Positions 43,031 to 54,307 of a stretch of DNA of 64,000 bases are shown here, piece by piece. This DNA comes from Dipteris shenzhenensis. Taxonomy: Eukaryota; Polypodiophyta; Polypodiopsida; Gleicheniales. Both the position numbers and the translations under genes were made by a program. Location of the stretch: NCBI GenBank assembly GCA_047967505.1, contig CM106539.1. One strand, given 5' to 3'. Within the stretch, counting starts at the first letter, position 1. Every line of letters starts with the position of its first letter. The notes below the pieces were generated by a model. It saw only the letters and a list, made by a program, of their open reading frames with translations, ran no database searches and was not told the DNA's origin.

Positions 43031-46000
43031 GTGATGGCAACAAGAAGCGACTCGAGTTCAGCAGCTGCTACTGCACCAATAATCCAGGCGTTGAGGATTC
43101 ACCCACCAACCTTCACTAAAGGCAAGCTAGATGGTATGAACTACACTCTATGGAAGTTTCAAATTACTGCTATTCTGGATTCATATGAGCTTTTGGAGAC
43201 AGTACTGGGGACTGACCCAAAACCACAAGGAACCCCCAACCCAACAAATCCGGGGAGTACAATACCTCCTAATGCTGACGTTCTACGAGCTTGGAAATGT
43301 AGGAACGCAAATGCTCTGTGTGCCCTAGTTACAAGTACTATTGATAGTGTTTTGACCTTGATTCGACCTTGATTCAGCATACATCTAAAGCAACTGTGGC
43401 CTGGAACATATTGAAGAGTCAGTATGAGATGTGGAATCAGACAAGGATCCATCCAAAACCTGGAGAATCAGCTCGCAACTGAGAAGTTTAATGAAGGAGA
43501 GATAGCAAAGGCGTTCATAACCGGAATCAAAAATCTGTGTGACCAGATGGCTGGTGCTAGGATACAAAAGACTAGTGAAGAGCTAGCTCAACGGTGTCTC
43601 TAGATATGTCCACCAAGGTTTGATGGATTGGTAACAGCACTTAACACTCAAGTGAGACTCCAACCATTGTCATTTAAGGAGTTATGTGCTTTACTTATGG
43701 AGGAGGAATTGAGGCTTAAAGCTCGAGATGGAGGCAGCAATGGGGATGCTGCGTTCTGTGTCACTGCAAAAGGCAAATGTGGTTCCTCCACCAAAGGTTA
43801 GTCCTCTACTAGTGGTGACAAAAAGAAGAAGGGCGGCAAGAAGAAGTTTCAGGGAGAATGCTTCTATTGCAAGAAGAAGGGCCATGTGATTACAGATTGC
43901 TGGGTCAAGAAAGTAGATGAAAAGAATGGTACCCTGAAGAAGACAGATAAGGGAAAAGATACAGCCAACACAGTGGAAGTAGAGTTGGATGTATTTCTGG
44001 CCATTGAGGAAGAGTGTTCCTTAGTTCAAGAAGCATCAACCAGTGATTCATGGGTGTTGGATAGTGGTGCCTCCCATCACATGACCTATAAGAAGGGTTT
44101 ATATTGTTCCATGCAGCCTCTACAGGAACCCATCAGCATGATGGTTGGAAATAATGCAAAATGTCGTGTTGAGGGTACAAGTACAGTTTCATTTGTTTGT
44201 GTAAATGGAGATGTTAAGAAACTATCTAATGTGCTGTATGTTCCACAAATCAAGAGAAATTTGCTATTTGTTGCTTCCATAACTAACCTTGACCATGAGG
44301 TGAGGTTCAACAAGACAGAAGCAAAATTTTTGAATAGTGCTGGCAATCTTGTTGGCACAGGAGTAAGGAGGAACAACCTGTATGAACTAAGTGCTCTTAC
44401 AGCCACCACTGGAGTGGACACAAGTAGACTTTAGCACGAAAGACTCAGCCACATCGGATTTGTAGTGCTGAAGGAGATGCTGAAGCAAGGTATGGTTGCT
44501 CACTTACCTAAAGTAGCAAAAATCAAAGAACCATGTGAAGCTTGCATGATGGGCAAGCAACAGAGAAAGGCATTCCAATAAGAAAGCAAGAATAGAGCAA
44601 ACGCTCCTCTAGAGTTGGTGCATGTTGACTTGTGCAATAAGATGCCTACACAGGCCTTGGGGGGATCTTCCTATTTTTTATTGATTTCGACAACTATAGT
44701 AGGACGATGTGGGTGTACTTTCTTCGCGAAAAGGCTCAAGCTTTTGGTAAATTGAAAAAATGGTTATAGCTTGTTGAAAATGAAATAGGGAGAAAAGTGA
44801 ACAAAATCAGATCGAATGGTGGTGGTGAGTTTGTTTCTATAGAGTTTGGAGATTTGTGCAAGAGCAAAGGGATCAAGCGACAAACAACGACACCACATAC
44901 TCCTCAGAAAAATTTGGTTGTTGAACGGCGAATGTGGACCACCGATGAGATGGGGAGGTGTATGTTGAAAGCTGCTGGACTGCCAAACCACTTTTGGGCT
45001 GAGGCTATCAATATTGCGGTTTACATCCTTAATCACAACTATACAAAGGCACTCAAAGGTAAAACACCACATGAGGCTTACAACGGTAAGAAGCCATCTG
45101 TCTCCCACTTCAGAACGTATGGGTGTGAATGCTATGCACATGTACCAGACAAAGTGAGAAACAAGCTACAACCAAAAAGCACCGAATGTATCTTCTTAGG
45201 CTATTGTGATGAGAAGAAAGCCTATAAGTTATATGGCCGAGAAGCAAAGAAGGTCATAGCGAGCAGCGATGTGGTGTTCAAGGAGTAGCCACATGTAGTG
45301 GTCATAGAGAAGATCTTGTCCACTTTATCATCAAGCGAAGAGGTAATTCACTATGGACCTGTCCCAGGAGCTATAAAGGAGGAGGAAATATTAGATGATG
45401 AAGGTATAATTCACCAACTTGTTGTTACACCACTGGAAAAGCCATTGCCACAATGGGTAAGGCAGCTCTATGACCATGATAACCAGATGCTTATGTCTGT
45501 TGAGTAGCATGCAGATGGACCAAGGCGGTCTCAGAGAATCGAGGAGCAAAGGAGGGCTTCTGCTCACATAGCCAATATGGCCTTGATGGCTGAGACTATT
45601 GCAGAAGTAAAGGAGCCTGCGAGGTTGGAGGAAGCACTTGTAGACCGAGATTGGAAAAATGCTATGCAAGTAGAAAATGATAGCATCATCAAGAATGAAA
45701 CTTGGGAGCTAGTAGATCGACCACCTAATAGAAAGGTTATTGGCACCAAGTGGTTTTGGAAGGTAAAGTACAAGGCCGATGGGACTTTGGAAAAGTACAA
45801 AGCCAAATTGGTTGCACAAGGATTTTCAAAGGTTAAAGGGTTTTATTTTCAGGAATCTTTTGCTCCGACTACCAGAACGACCACTATTCACACAGTACTA
45901 TCGGTGGCTGCTCATAAAAAGTGGCTAGCTTATCAAATGGATGTTAAATCAGCATTCTTGAATGGTGACCTCAAGGAGGAGGTGTACGTGGTTGAGCCAC

Positions 46001-47057
46001 CTAGGTTTGAGGCTTCCCATTCTGAGAATAAGGTATGTAAGCTGAAGAAGGCTCTGTACAGGCTAAAACAGGCCCCAAGAGCATGGTACCAATGGATAGA
46101 CAAATTCTTTCAACTTAAAAAGATGTGCCTCAAATGCTAACTTGTATGTGTATAGGAAACGTGGAAAATTTGCTATTATTATTCTATATGTGGATGATCT
46201 CCTTATTATAGGTGACTATGAAGACATGATCTAGCAGACTAGAAAGGCGTTGAGCACTAAGCTTGAGATGACAGACTTAGGCTTGATGCACTACTATTTG
46301 GGGATTGAAGTCTGGCAAGAGCCAGGCAAGATCTTCATCTCTCAGAAGAAATATGCAAGGGAGATCTTGAAGGCATTTGGTATGTCCGAGTGCAAGGAGA
46401 TAGCTACACCTATGGAGGTAAATGCGAGGCTATCTATGGAGGATGCCTCACCAGCAGACATCAAGAGGTACAGGAAGTTGGTCGACATTCTCATCTATCT
46501 GTGCAACACCAGACCGGACATCAATTTTTTTGTTGGCATTTTGAGCAGGTTCTCTAATAAGCCCCGGGAGAATCATTGGAATGCAAGGATGCAGGTGCTC
46601 AGGTATGTGAAGGGCACTCTTGATTATGGCATCACTTATGGTACGGGCACTTCCTTGGCTGGTCATTATGACTTAGATTGGCATAATTATGGGCACTTTC
46701 TTGGCTGGTCACTGTGACTCAGATTGGGCTGGAGATGTTGATTCCAGGAAATTAGTTTCTAGATATTATTTCTCTTTAGGTTCAGGTATCTTCTCTTGGA
46801 TCAGTAAGAAACAGCCAACAGTGGCATTGTCTTCTACCGAGGCTAAGTACAAAGCAGCATGTTTTGCTACTTGTGAAGCAATGTGGGTGAGGAGGATCTT
46901 ATGGCACATGGGAGTGCAAGAGGATGAGGCAACTGTGCTAAGGTGTGACAATCAAAGTTGCATGGCCATTGCTAAAAATCCAGTGTTTCATGCACACACA
47001 AAACATATAGAGAATCAGTATCACTATGTGCATGATTTGATCAAGGACAGAGGATAG
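43031..47057 (+). pseudogene. Copia-4 gag-pol, multiply broken
   Basis: Gag starts MMATRSDSSSAAATAP (43031) with LDGMNYTLWKFQITAI. Frame breaks near 43372 (an 11-bp repeat of GATTCGACCTT) and beyond. Zinc knuckle CFYCKKKGHVITDC (43861), protease WVLDSGASHHMT (44050), integrase HERLSHIG, CEACMMGKQ, LVHVDLC and SNGGGEFVS with stops in between. RT has GTKWFWKVKYKADG, FAPTTRTTTI, QMDVKSAFLNGD, LYRLKQAPRAW and ILYVDDLLII (46180). RNase H is split by a 47-bp tandem duplication at about 46640-46730 (GHYDLDW / GHCDSDWAG), then SSTEAKYKAA and CDNQSCMAIA. Catalytic Asp to Asn change in the integrase SDGGGE motif, as in copia-3. Confidence 0.92.
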
Positions 47058-47187
47058 TGGAATTGGTCTACTGTCCAACAGAGCAAAATGGAGCAGATAT
47101 CTTCACCAAGGCACTCAAGATCAGCTTCAAGGTCATCTTCAGAGACTCGACATTCAGCTGAGAAGGTAGTTCACCTACAGGTGGATA

Positions 47188-47805
47188 TTGAGGGGGGGTG
47201 TTAGATATGCTCAATGCCCCACCCTCTTGGTAACCACTAGTGGTCCAAGGTGCTCAAGTTGTAAGGCCCCCATATGAGGAGAAGCCATGTGTGAACCCAG
47301 GACACTGGATGGATCCTGACTTGCATGTCAGATGAGGTCTATCAATGAGACCATTGATGGTAGAAAGGTGATTGTGTGGGAGCCCCTTATTCTTACTGGG
47401 GGCCTGGGGGCCAGCTGGCCCCTAGCTAGTGAGAGCCCTCGAGGCAACAGTATAGGAAATATTCCCTGAATATTCCATAGATGACTAGTCAGTTCCACCG
47501 ACTAGGTTGACTGGTCGGTTCCACCAACTACGTTGATCCGACTACCGCCCTCATAGCTATAAAGAGGCGACCTCCCCAATTCATTGTATCAGATCAGATC
47601 TTCTAGTAGAGATCTTCCAGCTAGTAGCTCTTCACCTAGTATCTGTTTAGATCGCTATCTAAGCTCCACTGTGGGAGTGCACAGGTGGATGCATCCATCA
47701 TCTATACTACATCAGTATTGAAGGAAAATTTTGTTCATCTTCAGTTTGCTATGTACTCTCTATTCTTTGTTTAGTTCCTATTCCACTGCGTCGTGTAATT
47801 GAATA
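47188..47805 (+). repeat. Copia-4 PPT and 3' LTR
   Basis: ATTGAGGGGGGG, then the LTR at 47199-47805 (607 bp), ending AATTGAATA instead of AACA. It carries the same core promoter region (CTATAAAGAGG near 47552). Confidence 0.92.
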
Positions 47806-48180
47806 GGGTGGGGGGTGGTGGGGGAAGGGGGAAAGGGAAAGGGGCAGAAGGGGGAGGGAGGGGGTGTAGGAAAAGGGGGGGCAGTGGAGATGGAAGGGGG
47901 GAGGGGAGGTGGAGCAGGAAAAGGGGATATGGAGTGTAAGGAGATGGGGGTGTGGAGAGAGGTAGAGTGATGGTAGAGTGGAGGGTGATGGGGGTGTAGA
48001 GAGAGGTACAGAGATGGTGGAGTGGAGGTGGAGAGGGAAAGGATGATTACTTTGAGTGGGGGATATGGGGGATGGATAGAAAAAGTGGAGATGGTGGGGA
48101 GGAAATTGATGGGAGATGGAGATGGACATGGAGGGGGGGCTGACAGAAAAAGTGGTGGTGGAGGGGGGGGTTGAAGGAAA
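47806..48180. repeat. G-rich tract, gypsy F leader, right half
   Basis: Continuation of the G-rich tract after copia-4, made of GGTGGGGG, GGAGATGG and GGTGGAG blocks. Ser/Pro-rich minus frames here are compositional. Confidence 0.8.
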
Positions 48181-48311
48181 AAGTGGTGGACGAAAGTTGG
48201 ATCGAAAATAGAGGTAGACGAAAAATATGGAGGCTTAATGGAATTTGGAGATGGAAGTGGCTTGCAAAAGTGTGGGGAAAGAAGTGAGGGGGGTTGGTTT
48301 AGCTTTTATAG

Positions 48312-48330
48312 GATGTGGGGGATTAAGGGT
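48312..48330 (-). promoter_or_regulatory. Internal TATA-like box in gypsy F leader
   Basis: Minus strand reads CCTATAAAAGC, about 170 bp inside the PBS and just before a pyrimidine-rich stretch. The gypsy D leader has CCTATAAAAACC at 62561 in the equivalent place. Activity is not known. Confidence 0.4.
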
Positions 48331-48475
48331 TAATTTTGGGTGTTGTGTATTAATGTGATTATGTAAGTCAACATTATCCTTTTTCACCATTTGCAAGAAT
48401 TTTTTCACTCCTTTGCCTTGAGGAATGTATCTTGAGTGGTTTTTTGAAGCGAGTTCTTTTTCACACATGCAAACA

Positions 48476-48487
48476 CATGCGGTGCCA
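48476..48487 (-). other. tRNA-Asp-type PBS of gypsy F
   Basis: Minus strand TGGCACCGCATG, three bases past the end of LTR F. A variant of the TGGCGCCGTTG site of plant gypsy elements. Confidence 0.65.
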
Positions 48488-48490
48488 AAA

Positions 48491-49725
48491 TGTTCTATTT
48501 TTCTCCAAAGTGCAGTTTTCGAGGGTGTTGGTCACCTACAGTCGTGTCGTCGCTCATTGTAGCATAGGTGTTCACAAGTGTAGCATAGGTCCTCAGGTCA
48601 TATTCTGATGAGAAGTGTAGGCTAAAGCATGGAAAGTGGATCTCATGCACGCATGGGTGAGAAAGAGCTAGTCTCCTTCGTGGATTCGAGGGGTAAGGGT
48701 TGAGGAGGAGGGTCAAGGAAGGAGGAGGAAGAGGGAGGAGGGTGGAGAAGGAGAGAGGAGGGAGGAGGAGGAGGGAGGAGGGTGGTGGAGCAGGAGGGAG
48801 GAGGAGATGGAGGGTGGAGGAGGACAGAGGAGGGAGGAGAAGGAGGGAGGAAGAGGGTCCTGAGGAGGAGGACTTGAGGAGGAGGAGGAGGAGGAGGAGG
48901 AGGAGGAAGAGGGAGGAAGAGGGAGGAGGAGGAGGAGGGAGGAAGAGGGAGGAGGGTGGAGGAGGAGAGAGGAGGGTGAAGGAGGAGGGAGGAAGAGGGA
49001 CGAGGAGGAGGGTGGAGGAAGAGGGAGGAGGGAGAAGGAGGGAGGAGGAGGAGGGTGGAGGAAGAGGGAAGAGAAGAGAGGAGGAGGAGGAAGGAGGAGG
49101 AGGAGGAGGGAGTACAAGGGTAGAGAGTGCAAGGGTAAGGGCATGCTAGAACACGATAGTGTAAGAGAGCATCGACGCAATGGAGATCAATCACATGAAC
49201 ACAATAGTGAGCTTGAACATTGAACCCCAATGAGTGGGAGCTTCATTCCATTGAGAGATATTTATACATGTTGGTCTTTACACAATCCGTAGGTATCTCT
49301 GTGGTAGGATCTCTTTTATAGGAGACCTATTGGACAAGAGTCCTTTCACTTTTGGGGGGGACCTTTTGGGTCTCTACACAAAGTGGGGGACCTTTTGGGT
49401 CTCTACACAAAGTAGGGGGACTTTTGAGTCTCTACACAAAGTGGGGGGACCTTTTGGGTCTCTAAACAAAGGGGGGGATCTCGAAAAATGTAGGCTTTTA
49501 GTATTTCTCTCTCTAGGTTTAGTATATCTCTCTCTAGATCCTGATTTTGCAAGTATGATTGGATCTTTTCTAGAGAGTATTTTGGATATCCTCATCCTTT
49601 AAGATTCATCATACCATCTTTCAAGCTCAAGATATTAAAGCGGGAGCTTTGCTGCTACACTACACACGCAATGCTCTCATGTGTCCTAGACTACACTTCT
49701 GGCTCTTGTTGCTATAGGGTTAACA
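48491..49725 (-). repeat. LTR F, 5' LTR of gypsy F
   Basis: 1235 bp, TGTTAACCCTATAGC (49725) to AATAGAACA (48491) in element sense. Contains a 31-bp-unit array (49353-49485), TATA box CATGTATAAA (49270-49261), a CTC tract (about 49115-48700) and the CTGTAGGTGACC U5 block shared with LTRs A-E. Confidence 0.87.
49353..49485 (-). promoter_or_regulatory. 31-bp tandem array in U3 of LTR F
   Basis: About four and a half copies of TTTTGGGTCTCTACACAAAG plus a G run, directly upstream of the TATA box. It occupies the place held by the CATGCA array in LTRs A-D. Confidence 0.6.
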
Positions 49726-50639
49726 TTGGCCTACCCCTTGGGGGTGGGACTAAGCAAACGTGAGAGTCCTTCGAAAGGGAAACTAATTTCTCAAAAATTT
49801 TTGATTTTAGAAATTTATTTTGTGGCTTTGAGGCATCTTAGTTTAGATGTGCCAAGACTATCACAAGTTCAGATAGTGGCTATTCATTGCTTGGGTTTGT
49901 TGGCTCTTCAATTTTCTTTTCATTTCTCTCTTCACTTCTGACAACAATTTGCAGGTTCTGATCAATGCAAGATTCAACTAAGATTTCCCATGATGATTAA
50001 CCATAATCTCCTTTGTAGTGAGGCATTCATTCTTCTCTCTTCCATGTGCTTTTCACCATGTTTATCTTCTCTAGCCATCATCCTTGTTTTCCTCTTGCAT
50101 TTTGAAACCTCTCATTCGATATTCTTTTTGTGATTCAGGAATTTCCTTGCACGTTATGTTTGCAAGAGCTATTTGCCCTCTCCCTTGTCCTCCTTTCTTA
50201 GGTTATGTCAATCAGGTTTGCTTGAACCTAGAGATAGTCCATTTGGTAAACCTATATCTAACTCCAAAAGTGCTCACGCACCTGATGAGTGTCCCATTTT
50301 TCCATTCAAAAGAACGTGATCCTAAAATTGGCCTCCTAATTGCTTCAGGGTGCTTTCATTATTGCCTATGTAAGCCCATCATAATAGAGACAAGTATTGC
50401 CTCTCCCTTTTGATGGCTAATGGCCCTGCCTAATCTTGAAGTCGATTATGAGAATCATAGATTTGTTTTGCAATGCCTCAAATATGGCTCCGTTGTCTAT
50501 GCTATAATCAAATTTGAAGAAAGGGAAGCATTGATATAGGACCTCTGTGGTAGAATGGACCTTGACAATATAGGGGTCCTTGAATTTCAAGATTGCACAA
50601 TTGCCTCACCTCAAAGAAATTCGATCTTAATGGCAAGGA
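49726..50639. other. Intergenic, nothing recognised
   Basis: A 109-codon plus frame (50084-50413) is Cys/Leu-rich and matches nothing I know. No repeats or termini seen. Confidence 0.5.
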
Positions 50640-51012
50640 TGTTGAGATATGGTGGCATGAGCACATAATTAGAGGCTAAGGTATCGTATAGGAATGTATT
50701 AAAGTAGTCACCCTAGTATGAGGACTACATGATGTGAGGATGTGGATCAAGGACATCCACAAGGAGAGATGTGGATCAAAGGATCCCACAAGTGTTAACT
50801 ATTATAAAGGCTCTCTCTATATAAGAAGCCCATCATGTATTGTTGATAATATACACATACACTCAGGATTCTATTAATTAGTCCAAGCTAATCTATCTTG
50901 GAACCTAATTGACTTGAGGTACATGTCATGAGCACTCTCTTCATCATGTTTCCGCATAGGTTCCATCCACCTTAGAGTGCCCCATAGATCTTGAGGCACG
51001 GATGTTTTAACA
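50640..51012 (+). repeat. 5' LTR of non-autonomous element
   Basis: TGTTGAGATATGG to TGTTTTAACA, with promoter box CTATATAAGAAG at about 50818. Confidence 0.9.
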
Positions 51013-51024
51013 TGGTATCAGAGC

Positions 51025-52640
51025 ATAGGTTGAGCTCTCCTAGTTTAGCTCATTAGTTGTTCAATAGGATTGCTCCCATTCCTAGATTAGTTTTAGATCT
51101 TGAGAGTTCTTCATTTAGAGAGATTCATTCTGAGTGAGAGATATGTTTAGAGGTTTTTAGAGAATTCCAAGAGAAAGAGAGAAAGGATCTCATCTCCTAG
51201 AAGAGCTTATGGAGATCTAAGAAAGCTTCAAGACCTGTAGCACATGGTTTGGCAGCCTAGCTACAAGGTAAGGCAGCTTCTTCTACCATCAAGAAGGCAG
51301 CCTTCTTCAAAGGCCCTCCTTCATAGAACTGAAGCTCCTGTAGCCTTTGAAGGCTCCTACATCAACATACTCATAGCAGGCCCACCAACAATGTATCCAA
51401 AGACTCCCGGCTCCCAACTGTCAATCTCCAAATCTCTTACTGATGAGAGGTGGCTCTACTAAATGAAACGATGTCATCCATGATCAACTCGGCTCCTCCC
51501 ATCACCTTAATCTCTTACTCATACTCAGAGCCACTAGCATAAGCATCTATAAAATCAACAACAATGGGCCAAATGGCCTCTCAAGCTAGTAGCCTTGACC
51601 AACTGTCATCAACAAAGCCTTGCAGGAGCACCTCCATTCGACTATTTCAATAGCGTATACAAGCACTCCTCACCATTTGAGTGATTCCTAACGTACAGGA
51701 CACTTCAGGCATGACCCCTCAACCGTTACAAATGACAAACTCTACAAGATGAGCTTCTACATAGCCTTCTACTCCACAAGCCGATGCCTCCATGAACACA
51801 CTCACCGCCTGCAATAACTCATGTGATTGCTCCAGCCAGCTACTACGAACAACAATACACCTTCAACTGATTTAGCGCTCCTGGGCTGCTCCATCTACCA
51901 ATGCAATCTACCAACAAGAAAACCTACATTTGCTAGGACTCTACAATGCCTCTGCTCCAGCAACCCCCGACTTCAGAGACTGTCCTCTTTGCAAGCCATC
52001 ATCGTCATTGGAGCTTCTCTGTAGCTTCAAAGTTTTTCTCTTTTTTTCTAAGGTTCCCCTTAATAAGACACATGGTAAATAAGCTTGGGTGTGGTTGTGG
52101 TTAAGTTAATACATGGTTAGGTTTAGGGTTGGTTAATATGCCACATCACCATGTGCCACCCATGCATAGTCCCTTTCTAAGAACAGTCCTACAAGCAACA
52201 TGTGAATCCATATGCCACGTCATCAATGGCTCCTTTTTTATCAAAACTTCGATAAGTCGTAACTTCCAATCTAGGAAAATTTTGCACGCACTCCAAAAAG
52301 GAAAAATGATCGCCTTTTCAATCTCTACATGCTTGTCAAGTCAAAATCATTGTATGCAATTAGACAGTGCCATTGAAGTAACACTAAGCTCATGGTAAGA
52401 CCTTTGCAACAAATGTTAAAGCAACATATGAATGCAAAAGCATGCTGAAAGCACAATGCATGAGATGACCATATCACAGAACATGGCATCTACACATAAA
52501 GCATTAAAGACACAGGAAGAACAAAGCATCATGCATCAAGCTACATCAAGCAAAGAAGAGAACACCATCGACAACATGTATTGAGAAGCAAAATCCTTTC
52601 CACCTTTAGCCTATATTCTTGTAATCAAACCTAACGACCT
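51025..52640 (+). other. Non-coding interior of the element
   Basis: Short frames only, such as one at 51244-51462 with YPKTPGSQLSISKS. No retroviral domain. The A-rich, ACATGCAT-containing stretch near 52430-52560 may be filler. Confidence 0.6.
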
Positions 52641-52660
52641 ATAAGTAGCCATGCAAGCAC

Positions 52661-52799
52661 TCAGGGGAGGTATTGAGATGTAAGAACCACACTTGACCAC
52701 CGTAAGTATCAAGGTATGCACTAAGGGGAGGTGATGGATTTGTAAGTCACATCTGACCACCTTGTATAGTAGCCAATGGATCATGGCACCAAGGGGAGG
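52661..52799 (+). repeat. Three polypurine-tract copies in tandem
   Basis: AGGGGAGG followed by (T)TG-AGAT or GATGGATTT occurs at 52663, 52724 and 52792, spaced 60-68 bp, each preceded by GCAC and followed by GTAAG...GACCACC. Only the last abuts the LTR. Confidence 0.75.
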
Positions 52800-53161
52800 T
52801 GTTGAGATATCGTGCTATGAGCACATAATTAGAGGCTAAGGTATGGTATAGGAATGTATTAAAGTATCCACCCTAGGATGTGGACTACATGATGTGAGGA
52901 TGTGGATCAAGGACATCCACAAGGAGAGATGTGGAGAGGATCCCACAAGCATTGACTTTTCTTAAGGCTCTCTCTATATAAGAAGCCTATCATGTTTTGT
53001 TGATAATATACACATACACTCAGGATTCTGTTAATTAGTCCAAGCTAATCTATCTTGGAACCTAACTAACTTGAGGTACATGTCATGAGCACTCTTTTCA
53101 TCATGTTTCCAGATTACACCTTAGAGCACTCCATAGATCCTGAGGCACGCATGTTTTAGCA
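52800..53161 (+). repeat. 3' LTR of non-autonomous element
   Basis: TGTTGAGATATCG to ATGTTTTAGCA. Compared with the 5' copy it has several substitutions and small deletions, including loss of about 10 bp before ACCTTAGAG. Confidence 0.9.
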
Positions 53162-54307
53162 AAGGCCATCTACCATATAGACCATAAGCATTGCATAGGA
53201 TCACCATATGTTGAGATGGATTGCTTCAGCGAGGTTAAAACACTGGTAGAGAGCTCCAAATTCTCCTCATCAATGGCTTGTGCAAAGGAATATAATAGCT
53301 CCTTAGGTTCACTTGTGGCATCCATAACATAAAGGGATTGAACAGCCAAAGCATGCTGGTGGAAAAAGGCAATTCTTTTTGCAAAAGAGTGCTCCATTTT
53401 GCTGCTGCTAAATTAATTGTGGATTGTTCAAGTAAAACTTGGGAGGCAAACTCAATAATCTATGTGGGAAGAGAGGAGATCTCAAAAACTAATAGGAGGT
53501 CTTTGATTACATATGCCCAACCTCATTCAAAGGAATTATGTTGAGATCAAGGGAAGCTCTACATAAAAAATTGAGCTAGATGGATTGAAATCACCTCTAA
53601 AAGCTCTCTTTCCAAATCCTCTATCCATTTCAAGTGCTTGTATTCAAGACATTGCCCTACTGTAGCCATTTCTTTTGGCCCCCATTCGCATTGCTACTAC
53701 TGGGTTAGATGAGGCTCTAAAATGCCATAGGTCCTCTATAAGCTCTTCTCCTTCAAACAAATACCCACTGTGGGCATGCCTTTTGAATGAATATAATATA
53801 TTGGCTCACCTTGTTTGGCATTTATGCTCGATTGGCATCACGTGGAAAAGCCCATTGTGTGGGAATGGTTGTTGAAGCAATTCACAATATGAGAACAAAA
53901 CATTCAATTGTCAAAAGCCTAACATCTTATTTTGCCTTCTAGATGTGATGGGAATGTGAGGGTTAGAACATAATATCTTCTACATTATGACCATCAAGGA
54001 ACCTCCTTCCACACATACAAAATGTGTGCACCCTTCACTCATTGATAGGTTCACACATACAAACTAAATGAGGGGTGTGAGTGCCCATTTTGCCTCCTAG
54101 GTGACCTTTTGAATCCACAACTTTTGGTTGGACTCAATTGTGGGTGTGCTAAAATATTTACACATGTGCTTGCATTGGGGCAGAGCACTAGCCAATGAGC
54201 TACTACCACCTAGCTTGACTTGTCAATCATCTCTACCAAAATTACATGACACTGAGCCTTGGCCTATCTGGTCCGAGCACAAGGGGGGTAGTACCACTGA
54301 TAGTAGA
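53162..54307. other. Intergenic, nothing recognised
   Basis: Short frames only; no termini or tandem repeats noticed. Confidence 0.5.

Larger units (their letters stand above)
42296..47805 (+). mobile_element. Copia-4, complete plus-strand Ty1/copia element
   Basis: 5' LTR 42296-42959, PBS 42960-42971, gag-pol 43031-47057, polypurine tract to 47198, 3' LTR 47199-47805. Inserted into the G-rich leader of gypsy F: the flanks are GGGGG and GGGTG, so a 5-bp target duplication is plausible but uninformative. The two LTRs differ by substitutions and a deletion of about 57 bp, and the polyprotein is badly broken, so the insertion is not recent. Confidence 0.93.
40486..49725 (-). mobile_element. Gypsy F, 5' half with very long leader; hosts copia-4
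   Basis: From right to left: LTR F (49725-48491), PBS (48487 onward), leader with TATA-like box, C-rich tract, CTAAC region, then gag (40953-40486). Removing the nested copia-4 (42296-47805) leaves a leader of roughly 2 kb between PBS and gag. No pol remains. Confidence 0.75.
50640..53161 (+). mobile_element. Non-autonomous copia-type LTR element (2.5 kb)
   Basis: 5' LTR 50640-51012 (373 bp), PBS 51013-51024 (TGGTATCAGAGC), a 1.8-kb interior without gag, protease, integrase or RT motifs, PPT AAGGGGAGG (52791-52799), and 3' LTR 52800-53161 (362 bp). Flanks AAGGA and AAGGC could be a 5-bp target duplication with one change. It must have used proteins from another element, which fits large TRIM or small LARD elements. 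Confidence 0.88.

Noticed and set aside
48643-49230. 195-residue Ser/Pro/Leu-rich frame
   Set aside because: Lies across the CTC tract of LTR F.
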